Shown here: in pieces, positions 53,244 through 63,200 of the stretch
Layout: each line of letters starts with the position of its first letter
Numbering within the stretch: position 1 is the first letter of the stretch
Source of the DNA: LMUY01 sp965199005
GTDB lineage: Bacteria > Pseudomonadota > Alphaproteobacteria > Acetobacterales > Acetobacteraceae
Assembly (NCBI GenBank): GCA_965199005.1
Contig: CBDAQK010000006.1
Span: 2,480,001-2,544,000 of the forward strand
Length of the DNA: 64,000 nt
Direction of reading: 5' to 3'
Notes under the pieces: model-generated
Databases searched by the model: none
Told to the model about the DNA's origin: nothing
The model's input: only the letters and a program-made list of their open reading frames with translations
Translations under genes and position numbers: made by a program

Positions 53244-54509
53244 ATGGGATGGAACGACAACACGGCGCGTACCTTGCTGCGAGGATTGTTCGACGCCGGG
53301 GTGCGCGCGGCAGACCCGGCGTCCGTGCTGGCAGCGCATCTGCCGGACAAGCCGGCTGGGCGATGCATCGTGGTCGGCATTGGCAAGTCCGCCGCCACCA
53401 TGGCCGCCGCGCTGGAGGCGGCGTGGCCCGACGTGCCGATGCAGGGCGTGGTGGTCACCCGCTACGGCCACTCCTTTCCCACCCGGCGCATCACAGTGCT
53501 GGAGGCCGCGCACCCCGTGCCGGACGCCGCCAGCGAGGCAGGCGCGCGCGCGGTGATGGCGGCTGTGGCCGGACTCGGGCCGGACGACCTGGTGCTGGCC
53601 TTGATCTCCGGCGGCGGTTCCGCCCTGGCGGCCCTGCCGGGCCCGGGGCTGACGCTGGCGGACAAGCAGGCGGTCAATGCCTCCCTTCTTGCATCGGGCG
53701 CGCCGATCGGGGTGATGAACGCGGTGCGCAAACACCTCTCCGCGATCAAGGCTGGCCGCCTGGCTGCCGCCGCTGCCCCGGCCCGGGTGGTGACGCTGGT
53801 GATATCGGACGTACCGGGCGACGACCCGGCAGTGATCGCCAGCGGCCCCACCGTGCCCGGCGCCCCCAGCCGCGCCGCCGTCCGCGCCATGGTGGCGCAA
53901 TACCACGTGGCCTTGCCGCCAGCCGCCGCTGCGCTCATGGCCAGCGAAGCCAATTTGCCCCCGGCCGGCATCCCCACCGACATCCGCATGATCGCCACGC
54001 CCGCGATGGCGCTGACCGCGGCCGCGGAAGCGGTCCGCAGCGCAGGCGCCACGCCGCTGATCCTGGGTGACGCGTTGGAGGGTGAAAGCCGCGAACTTGG
54101 CATCGTCATGGCCGGGATCGCCCGTAGCGTCCGTACCCATCACCACCCGCTCGCCCCACCCTGCGTCCTGCTCTCGGGCGGCGAGGCGACGGTCACGATC
54201 GGCAAAGGACCCGCCGGGCGCGGCGGCCGCAACACCGAATTCCTCCTGAGCCTGGCAGTTGCCCTTCAAGGGACGCCGGACATCTGGGCCGTGGCCGGTG
54301 ACACGGACGGCATTGACGGAACCGAGGATGCGGCGGGGGCCATCGTAACCCCCTCCACGCTGGAGCGTGCCATGGTTGCCGGGCTGGACCCTGCGGCCAC
54401 CCTCCGCGCCCATGATAGCTACACCCTGTTCGATACGGTCGGCGATCTGATTCGTACCGGCCCTACCCTGACCAACGTGAACGATCTACGCGCGATCCTG
54501 GTCACCTGA
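53244..54509 (+). CDS. Glycerate 2-kinase (TtuD/GckA, MOFRL family)
   Basis: A 421-residue kinase. The N-terminal DUF4147 domain shows VVGIGKSAATMAAALEAAW and ALISGGGSALAALPGPG; the C-terminal MOFRL domain shows LLSGGEATVTIG, GRGGRNTEFLLSLA and AGDTDGIDGTEDAAGAI. It makes 2-phosphoglycerate from glycerate; older annotations call it hydroxypyruvate reductase. The start is the ATG at 53244; an ATG at 53220 is possible. Pyruvate kinase follows by 14 bp, so glycerate can be fed through 2-phosphoglycerate and PEP to pyruvate, as in ttuD-ttuE clusters. Confidence 0.9.
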   Translation: MGWNDNTARTLLRGLFDAGVRAADPASVLAAHLPDKPAGRCIVVGIGKSAATMAAALEAAWPDVPMQGVVVTRYGHSFPTRRITVLEAAHPVPDAASEAGARAVMAAVAGLGPDDLVLALISGGGSALAALPGPGLTLADKQAVNASLLASGAPIGVMNAVRKHLSAIKAGRLAAAAAPARVVTLVISDVPGDDPAVIASGPTVPGAPSRAAVRAMVAQYHVALPPAAAALMASEANLPPAGIPTDIRMIATPAMALTAAAEAVRSAGATPLILGDALEGESRELGIVMAGIARSVRTHHHPLAPPCVLLSGGEATVTIGKGPAGRGGRNTEFLLSLAVALQGTPDIWAVAGDTDGIDGTEDAAGAIVTPSTLERAMVAGLDPAATLRAHDSYTLFDTVGDLIRTGPTLTNVNDLRAILVT

Positions 54510-54523
54510 CGGAGCACCTCCCT

Positions 54524-55957
54524 ATGGCCCAAAGCAAACTACGGCGCCGCCGGCGTACGAAGATCGTCGCCACGCTTGGCCCGGCCAGCAGTTCCGCCCT
54601 CATGCTGGGGCGGCTGTTCCGCGGCGGCGCCGATGTCTTCCGCCTGAACTTCAGCCACGGCACCCACGAGGGCCATGCCGCCAACATCGCCCTCATCCGC
54701 GCCTTGGAGGAGGAGAGCGGCCGCCCGATCGGCATCCTGGCCGACGTGCAGGGCCCCAAATTGCGGGTGGGGAAGTTCCAGGCCGGGCGCGTGACGCTGC
54801 AGACCGGGCAGAGCTTTCGCCTGGACCTGTCCCCCGTGCCCGGCGACGCGCGCCGGGTTCAATTGCCGCATCCGGAGATCATGGTCGCCGCGGGCATCGG
54901 CACCACGCTGCTGCTGGATGACGGCAAGCTGCGGCTGCGCGTGTCGCACAAGCGGGACGACCATCTGGAATGCGAGATCGTCACCGGCGGCACGCTGTCG
55001 GACCGGAAAGGCGTGAACGTGCCGGATGTGGTGCTGCCGATCCCCGCGCTGACGAAGAAGGACCACGAGGATTTGCACTTCGCGCTGGATCACGGGGTCG
55101 ACTACATCGGCCTGTCCTTCGTCCAGCGCCCGGAGGACGTGGCGGAGGCCCGCGCCATCGCCGATGGCCGCGCCTGGATCATGACCAAGCTGGAGAAGCC
55201 TCAGGCGCTGGATAATCTCGACAGCATCCTGGCGTTGTCGGATGCCGTGATGGTCGCGCGGGGTGATCTAGGGGTGGAGTTGCCCCCCGAGGAGGTGCCG
55301 CTGGCGCAAAAACGCATCGTTCGCGCCGCCCGGCAACTCGGCCTGCCCGTGGTGGTGGCGACGCAGATGCTGGAGAGCATGATCAGCGCCCCCGCCCCCA
55401 CGAGGGCCGAAGCGTCCGACGTGGCGACGGCCGTGTTCGACGGGGCGGATGCCGTGATGCTGAGTGCGGAGACGGCGGCCGGGCAATACCCGTATGAGTC
55501 GGTGAATATGATGGACCGCATCATCGACCGGGTGGAGCGGGACCCGGGCTGGCGCGATTTGTGTGAAACCGGCCGCCCGAAGCCGGAACATACCGTCGCG
55601 GATGCCATTGCCGACGCGGCCCGGCAGATTGCCAAGACGATCGGGGCCAAGGCCATCGCCACCTACACCCTATCCGGCTCGACCGCGCTGCGCGTGGCGC
55701 GGACCCGGCCGGATTGTCCCGTACTGGGGCTGACCACGGAACAGCAGACGGCGCGTCGTTTGGCGGTCGTCTGGGGCGTGCATGCCGTCCTCACCGCGAG
55801 CGACACGCACACGATGAGCGAAACGGTCAACCGCGCGACCCGCACCGCCCGTACCGAGGGCTTTGCCGCCAGCGGCGACACCGTCGTGGTCGCAGCGGGT
55901 GTGCCGTTCGGCCAGGCTGGGACGACCAATGCGTTACGGGTAGCCTCGGTGCGGTAG
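54524..55957 (+). CDS. pyk: Pyruvate kinase
   Basis: A 477-residue pyruvate kinase. Characteristic segments: TKIVATLGPASSSALMLGRL, DVFRLNFSHGTHEGH, ADVQGPKLRVGKF, WIMTKLEKPQALDNLDSIL and VMVARGDLGVELPPEEVPLAQK with the metal- and phosphate-binding residues, then ATQMLESMISAPAPTRAE. It converts PEP and ADP to pyruvate and ATP. Its place right after glycerate 2-kinase suggests a dedicated glycerate or glyoxylate route in addition to glycolysis. Confidence 0.95.
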   Translation: MAQSKLRRRRRTKIVATLGPASSSALMLGRLFRGGADVFRLNFSHGTHEGHAANIALIRALEEESGRPIGILADVQGPKLRVGKFQAGRVTLQTGQSFRLDLSPVPGDARRVQLPHPEIMVAAGIGTTLLLDDGKLRLRVSHKRDDHLECEIVTGGTLSDRKGVNVPDVVLPIPALTKKDHEDLHFALDHGVDYIGLSFVQRPEDVAEARAIADGRAWIMTKLEKPQALDNLDSILALSDAVMVARGDLGVELPPEEVPLAQKRIVRAARQLGLPVVVATQMLESMISAPAPTRAEASDVATAVFDGADAVMLSAETAAGQYPYESVNMMDRIIDRVERDPGWRDLCETGRPKPEHTVADAIADAARQIAKTIGAKAIATYTLSGSTALRVARTRPDCPVLGLTTEQQTARRLAVVWGVHAVLTASDTHTMSETVNRATRTARTEGFAASGDTVVVAAGVPFGQAGTTNALRVASVR

Positions 55958-56025
55958 CCGGTGCCTCGGCGCTGCGCCGCGCCGTACTGGGATCGTGGCG
56001 CAGGCTTTATAGTTGCTGCCTAAAC

Positions 56026-56832
56026 TTAGGATGGGACAACGCGACTGGTTTGCCGATAGGCGAGGTACATCGCCAGACCAGTGAACAAGAAGCCACCGAC
56101 CAGGTTGCCGATCGTCACGGGGATCTCGTTCCACAGCAGCCAGTCGCCCACCGTGGCCTTCGCACTGAACATCAGGCCAAGCGGGAACAGGCTCATGTTG
56201 ACGACGGTGTGTTCGAAACCCTGGCCGAAGAAGAGGAGGATCGGCAGCCAGCACCCCATGATCTTGCCTGCCACGGAGGTGGACGAAATCCCCATCGTGA
56301 CGCCGAAGCAAACCAGCCAATTGCACAGCACCGCCTTGACGAACACGGTCAACATGCCGGCCGACCCCAGGGCGGCGTAGCCCACCGTGCGGGATTCGAC
56401 CGCGGCGCGGAGGCGGTCTCCGATCGCAGCGCCATTGTTGGTGCCCGAATTGGATAGCACGAGGTAGATCAGCCCCGCATAGATCAGGGCGCCGATGAGA
56501 TTGCCGGCGAAGGTCAAAATCCAGTTCCGGATGAGTTGCCCGGATGTGGCCTGCCCCGCCATTACCGCCATCGGCAAGAGGGCGAAGCTTCCAGTGATCA
56601 GGTCCAGCCCGAGGACCACGATTATGGAAAACCCGACCGGGAAGATGATCGAGCCCACGATGGGCAACCCGGTCTGCGCCAAAGCCGTGAAGGCAAGTGT
56701 GGTTGCGACGCCGAGCATGGCGCCGGCCAGTCCGCTGCGCACCAGCAACTCCGTGGCACCGAGGCGGGCTTTGACGGCCCCCAACTCGATCATGGATGCA
56801 ACGATCTGGGCGGGTCTCACGGCGTCCGTCAT
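56026..56832 (-). CDS. Formate/nitrite transporter family channel (FocA/NirC-like)
   Basis: A 268-residue membrane protein with about six helices, the pentameric FNT fold. Segments include SGLAGAMLGVATTLAFTALA, FPVGFSIIVVLGLDLITGSFALLP (which contains the conserved L-x-T-G loop of helix 2), NWILTFAGNLIGALIYAGL, and KAVLCNWLVCFGVTMGISS, where the break in helix 5 is expected. The start is the ATG at 56832. The GT2 gene is 80 bp upstream on the same strand. Formate, nitrite or hydrosulfide cannot be distinguished. Confidence 0.87.
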   Translation of the reverse strand: MTDAVRPAQIVASMIELGAVKARLGATELLVRSGLAGAMLGVATTLAFTALAQTGLPIVGSIIFPVGFSIIVVLGLDLITGSFALLPMAVMAGQATSGQLIRNWILTFAGNLIGALIYAGLIYLVLSNSGTNNGAAIGDRLRAAVESRTVGYAALGSAGMLTVFVKAVLCNWLVCFGVTMGISSTSVAGKIMGCWLPILLFFGQGFEHTVVNMSLFPLGLMFSAKATVGDWLLWNEIPVTIGNLVGGFLFTGLAMYLAYRQTSRVVPS

Positions 56833-56912
56833 GCGAACGACACCTCTCTCGGCTGGGTTGGCGGCCGAGACGGCTTTGCAATGAACGTGCCAGAGAGGAT
56901 CGAAGGAGCGGC

Positions 56913-57809
56913 CTAAAGTTCGAGCACCTTGGTGGGTTTGGCCCGTCCCGCAGCCAAATCCTTCAGGGCCAGCAGATTGCCCCACAGGCGGCCCCGGCGG
57001 TCGATATAGGATTCGGGTGAGAGCGTCCGCACGCTGTTGGCGATGATGTTTTTGCTGAGCGATACAATCGCGCGCCGCCATGGGATCACCCCCTTCCGAG
57101 CGATCGCGATCGGGTTGATGACCTGGGAATAGCCAAGCCGCTTGCCCGATCCCCGGCCAGACTTGATGCCGAGATGCACGCCCCGTGCGGCCGGCACTTT
57201 AACGATGCGGCCATAGGCGCCAACGCGCCGGGTGAAATCGACATCCTCCAGCCAGCCATACAAAGGCAGGTCTTCGTCGAACCGCATGCCATGCTCTCGA
57301 ACGATCGAGAGGCGGATGGCCATATTGCAGCCATAGCCGTTGAGCGCCGGCCGAAACGCGCGCGTATCGGCCGTGGGCGGCTGGCGGGCCAACACCTCCC
57401 GTCCGTAGGAGACGGTCAGCCCAGGCCCCTTGATCCCATCGGCGAGCACCTCCCCCGTGGTGACGGCGATATCTGGATGCTCCAGGAACGCCTGGGCCGT
57501 GCGGGACAGATAATCCGGCATGGGCAGAAAATCGTCGTCGAAGAACAGCACGATGTCGGCGGCGTCATCCGCCAGCCGGCCGAGAATGACGTTGCGTTGG
57601 TGACATAAGCCGGCGGTGGTGCAAATCAGCTCGATCCCTGGCGCCGGAACCAGGCCGCAGACGTCGGACGGTTCTGTGTAGCTCACGATGATGCGTGTGG
57701 GTGGCTGGGTCTGCCGGGACAACTCGGCGACCGTCTCCAGCAACACGGAAGCCCGGCCTTTGGTGGCGAAACCAACTGCGATGCTGCACCCGGCAGGCTG
57801 GTTCGTCAC
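56913..57809 (-). CDS. Glycosyltransferase family 2
   Basis: A 298-residue GT-A enzyme. The first strand is CSIAVGFATKGRASVLLETV; the metal-binding acidic motif is FFDDDFLPMPDYL; NGYGCNMAIRLSIVREHG and DEDLPLYGWLEDVDFTRRVG are the acceptor-site ED segment. It lacks obvious membrane anchors. The start is GTG at 57809, supported by GAGGAG about 9 bases upstream; a longer ATG frame from 57866 lacks homology. Likely transfers a sugar to a surface glycan; the donor is unknown. Confidence 0.85.
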   Translation of the reverse strand: MTNQPAGCSIAVGFATKGRASVLLETVAELSRQTQPPTRIIVSYTEPSDVCGLVPAPGIELICTTAGLCHQRNVILGRLADDAADIVLFFDDDFLPMPDYLSRTAQAFLEHPDIAVTTGEVLADGIKGPGLTVSYGREVLARQPPTADTRAFRPALNGYGCNMAIRLSIVREHGMRFDEDLPLYGWLEDVDFTRRVGAYGRIVKVPAARGVHLGIKSGRGSGKRLGYSQVINPIAIARKGVIPWRRAIVSLSKNIIANSVRTLSPESYIDRRGRLWGNLLALKDLAAGRAKPTKVLEL

Positions 57810-58007
57810 GCCGCGACACTCCTCTGGTGGTTGCGGGGAAGGACCATGAAAGCGGGGCGGCATCAATTGCTATTCGCCCGCCAAACGGTCGTTAGCTGCC
57901 GAGTCGAAGGTGGCGGCACAGGAAACAAATCCATCTTCATGACTCTATGCGGCTTTTTACCTACCAAGCCGGAGTCGCAATGGGATTGCCTTCCCAAGCC
58001 AAATAAT

Positions 58008-58022
58008 GTTCGCTACATGTTC
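58008..58022. promoter_or_regulatory. LexA (SOS) box of the alphaproteobacterial type
   Basis: GTTC-GCTACAT-GTTC at 58008-58022 matches the GTTC-N7-GTTC consensus of alphaproteobacterial LexA exactly. It lies 15 bp before the imuA start, where a bound repressor would block transcription of the imuA-imuB-dnaE2 cassette until DNA damage. Confidence 0.8.
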
Positions 58023-58036
58023 TCATATCCAAAGGA

Positions 58037-58798
58037 GTGAGCCACATCTCCGCAACCACCACTCTGGACACGTTGCGCAGCCGCATCGCGCGCCTGGAAC
58101 GCCGCCCGGTGTCCAAGGCTTCCGTGCTGCGCTTCGGTGTGGCGGCGATCGACCGGCATTTGCCCGGCGGGGGACTGTTGGCTGGTGCGCTGCACGAGGT
58201 CGCGGGCGAGGGCGCCGATGTCGAGCACGGCGCGGCGGCGGCACTTCTGCTGGCTGGTTTGCTGGCACGGCAGCGTGGGCCAGTCCTATGGGCCTTGATG
58301 CGGCACGATCTGTTCGCACCCGCTTTGGCCGCAGCCGGGTTGCACCCAGACCGCGTGGTGTTTGCCGAGGCGGGCGGTGCCGTGTTGCTGGTGATGGAGG
58401 AAGCCTTGCGCCATCCCGGCCTGGCCGGGGTGGTGGGCGAAGTGGGGCGATTGGGCCTGACCGCGTCCCGCCGGCTGCAACTGGCGGCGGAGGGGTCCGG
58501 TGTGACCGCATTCGCGTTACGCCGGTTCCGGTTGGCCTCTGCCCCGGCCTTGGCCGAGCCAAACGCGGCGGTGACGCGCTGGCGGGTGGCGGCCCTGCCC
58601 TCGCCGCCCCCCATCCCGCATGCGCCGGACGTGCCTGGCCTGGCCCGGGCCCGCTGGCGGCTGGATTTGGTGCGCTGCCGCGGTGGCACCCCCGCAACCT
58701 GGACTGTGGAGGCATGTGATGCGCAGGGTCGTCTCGCTCTGGTTACCGACCTTCCCCACCGATCGGCTGCGCCGGGGCAGCAACGCGCCACCGGCTGA
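58037..58798 (+). CDS. imuA: ImuA, SOS mutasome accessory protein
   Basis: A 253-residue RecA-like fold protein of the ImuA family, without an intact Walker A motif. Recognisable parts are TLDTLRSRIARLERRP, RFGVAAIDRHLPGGGLLAGALHEV and the later GVVGEVGRLGLTASRRLQLAAE. It supports error-prone repair with ImuB and DnaE2. The GTG at 58037 is taken as the start, but it overlaps the ribosome binding site AAAGGAG, so the true start may be a few codons later. The 3' end overlaps imuB by 80 bp. Confidence 0.88.
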   Translation: MSHISATTTLDTLRSRIARLERRPVSKASVLRFGVAAIDRHLPGGGLLAGALHEVAGEGADVEHGAAAALLLAGLLARQRGPVLWALMRHDLFAPALAAAGLHPDRVVFAEAGGAVLLVMEEALRHPGLAGVVGEVGRLGLTASRRLQLAAEGSGVTAFALRRFRLASAPALAEPNAAVTRWRVAALPSPPPIPHAPDVPGLARARWRLDLVRCRGGTPATWTVEACDAQGRLALVTDLPHRSAAPGQQRATG

Positions 58799-60221
58799 CA
58801 CGCCACTGGTCACCCGGCAGCATGACGGGCGGCGCATGGTGATCGCAGCCGCCGATGCGGCGGCCGGCGCGCTGGGGCTGCATGCCGGCATGGCGCTGGC
58901 GCATGCGCAGGCGATGGTCCCCGGGCTGCTGATCATGGATGCGGACCCGGTGGGAGATAGCGGGGCGCTGGCGCGGCTGGCAGCATGGTGCCTACGCCTT
59001 TCCCCGCTGACTGCACCAGATAGCGACGGCGTTTGGATCGACGCGACAGGCTGCGCCCATTTGCATGGCGGGGAAGCTGCCATGTTGACCAGCCTGCTAG
59101 ACCGGCTGGCCATCGACGGCATCGCAGCGCAGGCTGGCATGGCGGATACGCTGGGCGCGGCGCATGCTTTGGCGCGCCATGCCCCGGGGCGCATGACCAT
59201 CGCCGCTCCAGGCGAAACCGCGGCAGCAATCGCGCCCCTGCCCGTTGCTGCCCTACGGCTGGACGATACGGCAGCCGCCACGCTGCGCCGCCTGGGGTTG
59301 GAGCACGTGTCGGACTTGGACGCCCTGCCCCGCGCCCCGTTTGCCCGGCGGTTCGGCGCGGGCGTGTTGCAGCGTCTGGACCAGGCCTTGGGCCGCGAAG
59401 CCGAACCGATGACGCCCGTGGTACCCCCGGACACGCCGCAGGCCCGCTTGGCTTTTCCCGAACCGCTGCTGACGGCGGAAAGCTTCGTGGCCGTGATCGG
59501 CCGCTTGGTGCGGAAGGTTTGCACGTTGCTGGAGCAGGCCGGGCTGGGCGCCCGCCATCTGGACCTGCTATTCGAGCGGGTGGACGGCACGGTGGCTGCG
59601 ATCCGCGCCGGCACCGCCCGGCCATCCCGGGATGCACGCCATCTGGGCCGCTTGCTGGAAGAGCAGGTGGAAACCATCGACCCCGGTTTGGGGGTGGATG
59701 CGGTGCGATTGGTGGTACCGTTTGCCGAACCGCTCGCCTATGCCCAAATGGCGACGCTGTCTGCCGATCCGGAGGCGGATGTGGCGGTTTTGGTGGACCG
59801 CCTTGCCAACCGGCTGGGGGCGGCCCGGGTGTGGCGGGCGGCTCCGGTGGAAAGCGGTGTCCCGGAACGTTCGGTACGCCGCGTGTCCGCGGTGGCGCCG
59901 CCCGGTGGCGCAGCCTGGCCAGCCTGGCCGCGGCCCACACGGCTGATCCATCCCCCGCAACCGGTGGAGATGCTGTCGGTGCTGCCCGACCATCCCCCTG
60001 TCGCCTTCACCTGGCGCCGCCACCGTCACCGGGTGCGCCGGGCGGACGGGCCGGAACGGGTGACGGGCGAGTGGTGGCAGCGCGACGCGGAGATCGGCGC
60101 GGTGCGGGATTATTGGCAGGTCGAGGACGACAAGGGCCAGCGGTTCTGGCTCTACCGCCGTGGCAATGGACAGGAAGCGGCGACGGGGGATCTGCGCTGG
60201 TTCCTGCACGGGGTGTTTTGA
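58719..60221 (+). CDS. imuB: ImuB, catalytically divergent Y-family polymerase
   Basis: A 500-residue protein of the UmuC/DinB (Y-family) fold. VVSLWLPTFPTDRL is where active polymerases have D-x-D; the acidic pair is missing, as is typical of ImuB. The clamp-binding and C-terminal region bridges ImuA and DnaE2. The start is the ATG at 58719, with GGAGG 7 bases upstream, and it overlaps imuA. The stop lies 4 bases before dnaE2, so the three genes are one operon under the LexA box. Confidence 0.9.
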   Translation: MRRVVSLWLPTFPTDRLRRGSNAPPADTPLVTRQHDGRRMVIAAADAAAGALGLHAGMALAHAQAMVPGLLIMDADPVGDSGALARLAAWCLRLSPLTAPDSDGVWIDATGCAHLHGGEAAMLTSLLDRLAIDGIAAQAGMADTLGAAHALARHAPGRMTIAAPGETAAAIAPLPVAALRLDDTAAATLRRLGLEHVSDLDALPRAPFARRFGAGVLQRLDQALGREAEPMTPVVPPDTPQARLAFPEPLLTAESFVAVIGRLVRKVCTLLEQAGLGARHLDLLFERVDGTVAAIRAGTARPSRDARHLGRLLEEQVETIDPGLGVDAVRLVVPFAEPLAYAQMATLSADPEADVAVLVDRLANRLGAARVWRAAPVESGVPERSVRRVSAVAPPGGAAWPAWPRPTRLIHPPQPVEMLSVLPDHPPVAFTWRRHRHRVRRADGPERVTGEWWQRDAEIGAVRDYWQVEDDKGQRFWLYRRGNGQEAATGDLRWFLHGVF

Positions 60222-60225
60222 CGAG

Positions 60226-63200
60226 ATGCCCACGCCATCCGCCACCATCCTGCCATTTCCCGCCATCTCCGACCCGGCCGGATTGGAACCCGGCACTCAG
60301 CCTGCCTATGCCGAGTTGCAGGCCACCTCCAACTACTCGTTCCTACGGGGCGCCAGCCATCCGGAGGAATTGCTGCTTGCCGCGAAATTGCTGGGGCTGC
60401 AGGCGCTGGCAATCACGGACCGCAACAGCCTGGCCGGGCTGCTGCGGGCGCATGGACGGGCAATGGAGATAGATATCAGGCTGGTGATCGGCTGCCGGTT
60501 GGATTTGCGCGATGGTACATCCTATCTCGCATACCCCACTGATCGCGCAGCCTATGCCCGGCTCTGCCACATGCTCACCAAAGGCAAGTCAGCAGCCGGC
60601 AAAGGCGCATGCTTCCTTGATTGGGATGATGTGGTGGAGCATGGCGAAGGCTTGCTGGCCGTGCTGTTGGCCGGGGAGGCGGACGAGGCACGTCTAAAAC
60701 GCCTCTACGATGCATTTGGCGACCGCGCCTACGTGGCACTCACCCTGCACCGCCGGCCCGGCGATGCCGTCAGGCTCCGCCGTCTGGCAGAGCTGGCCCA
60801 GGCCGCCAAGGTCGCAACGGTCGTGACCGGCGACGTGCTGTACCATGTGCCAGAGCGCCGGATGCTGCAGGACGTGATGGGCTGCATCCGCGAAGGTTGC
60901 ACGATCGAGACCGCCGGATATCGGCTGGAACGGTCTGCCGACCGTCATCTGCGCACGCCGCAGGAAATGGCGCGGCTGTTTGCCGATTATCCGGAGGCGA
61001 TTGCCCGCACGATCGAAATCACCGAACGCTGCCGCTTTTCCCTGGCCGAATTGCGCTACCAATATCCGAACGAAACCGAGCTGCCGGGTGAAACCGCGCA
61101 GCAGGCGCTGGAACGCCATACCTGGGCCAGCGTGCCAGCCCGCTATCCAAACGGCACGCCGCCAGAGGTGGAAAAGCAGATCAAATACGAATTGGCGCTG
61201 ATTGGACAGTTGCAGTACGCGCCCTATTTCCTGACCGTGAACACGATCACTCGTCAGGCCAAAGCCATGGGCATTCTCTGCCAGGGGCGCGGCTCGGCTG
61301 CCAACTCCGCCGTCTGCTTCGTCCTTGGCGTGACGGCTATCGACCCTTTGCAGACCAACCTGCTCTTCGAGCGCTTTGTCTCCGCCGAACGCCATGAACC
61401 GCCCGATATCGACATCGATTTCGAGCATGAGCGCCGGGAAGATATCATCCAATGGATCTATGAGCATTACGGCCGCAAGCGTGCGGCACTCTGCGCCACC
61501 ATCGTGCGCTACCGGTCGCGCGGTGCAATCCGCGAGGTCGGCAAGGTGTTGGGCCTGACGGAGGATGTCACGGCGGCGCTGGCATCACAGGTGTGGGGAT
61601 GGTCGGAGGACGGGGTCGAGGAGCATCACGCCGAGCAGCTCAACCTCAACCTGGCAGACCGCCGGCTGCGCCTAGCCATGGATATCGCGCGCCAATTGAT
61701 CGGGCATCCCCGCCACATGTCGCAGCATCCTGGCGGCTTCGTGCTGACGCAGGATTTGCTGGCCGATCTGGTCCCCATCGAACCCGCGGCGATGGAAGAC
61801 CGGCAGGTGATCGAGTGGGACAAGGACGATATCGATATCCTGAAGTTCATGAAGGTCGATATCTTGGGATTGGGCATGCTCGGTTGCCTGCGCCGCGCCT
61901 TCGATTTGATGGACGAGCATTACGCCATCCGGCACGACATCGCCTCCATCCCCCCGGATGACAAAGCCACCTACGCCATGATCCAGAAGGCGGATACGCT
62001 CGGCACCTTCCAGATCGAGAGCCGGGCCCAGATGTCCATGCTCCCCCGGCACAAACCGGAGAAGCTCTATGACCTGACCATCCAGGTGGCCATCGTGCGG
62101 CCAGGACCGATCCAGGGCGACATGGTGCATCCCTATCTGCGGCGCCGGGCGGGGCTGGAAAAGCCGGAATACCCGCATCCGGAGCTGGAGCGGGTGTTAG
62201 GCAAGACCTTGGGGGTGCCGTTGTTTCAGGAACAGGCGATGCAGGTGGCGATCGTTTGTGCCGGTTTCACCCCGGGTGAGGCGGACCAGCTCCGCCGGGC
62301 CATGGCGACGTTCAAAGTGACCGGTGGGGTCTCCCATTTTCGGAAAAAGATGATCGATGGCATGGTCGCTCGGAAATACACCGAGGAGTTCGCCGAGCGC
62401 ACCTTCAAGCAGATCGAGGGCTTCGGGTCCTACGGATTTCCGGAAAGCCACGCCGCCTCCTTCGCGTTGATCGCCTATGCCAGTTGCTGGGTGAAGTGCC
62501 ATTATCCGGACGTTTTCTGTGCAGCCCTGCTGAACGCGCAACCGCTCGGCTTCTACGCACCGGCGCAGATCGTGCGTGATACACGCCAGCATGGGGTCGA
62601 AGTCCGCCCGGTCTGCGTGAATGCCAGCGCGTGGGATTGCAGTTTGGAGCCCGGCGCCGGACAGTTCATGGCCGTGCGGATGGGGATGCGGATGGTGAAA
62701 GGCCTGAAGGAGAGTGAGGCGGCCCACATCATTGAACGCCGCCGTGATGGCTATGGCTCGGTGCAAGATGTGTGGCGCCGGGCGGCCGTTTCGGTGGCCG
62801 TGCTGGAACGGTTGGCGGAGGCGGATGCGTTTGCCGATGCCGGGGCAGACCGGCGGCAGGCGCTCTGGATGATCCGCGGGCTGGGCGAGCCGCCACCGCC
62901 GCTCTTGGCGCTCACCGCCGAGACGGCAGAACAATCCGTCCAACTCCGCCCCATGACCGAAGGGCGCGAGGTGGTGGAGGATTACCAGACCAAGGGGCTG
63001 ACGCTGCGCCACCACCCATCGCATTTCCTGCGCGAGGAATTCAGCAGGCAGGGCATGGTCACCTGCGCGTCCTTGGGGGCGATGCGGGAGGGGAAGCGGG
63101 TCACCGTGCCCGGCATCATCCTGGTGCGGCAGAAGCCCGGCAGCGCCAAAGGCATCATGTTCATCACCATCGAGGACGAAACCGGTATTGCCAACCTGGT

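Noticed and set aside
55967..55979. Short GC hairpin after the pyruvate kinase gene as a terminator
   Set aside because: The stem is only five pairs and no T-run follows.
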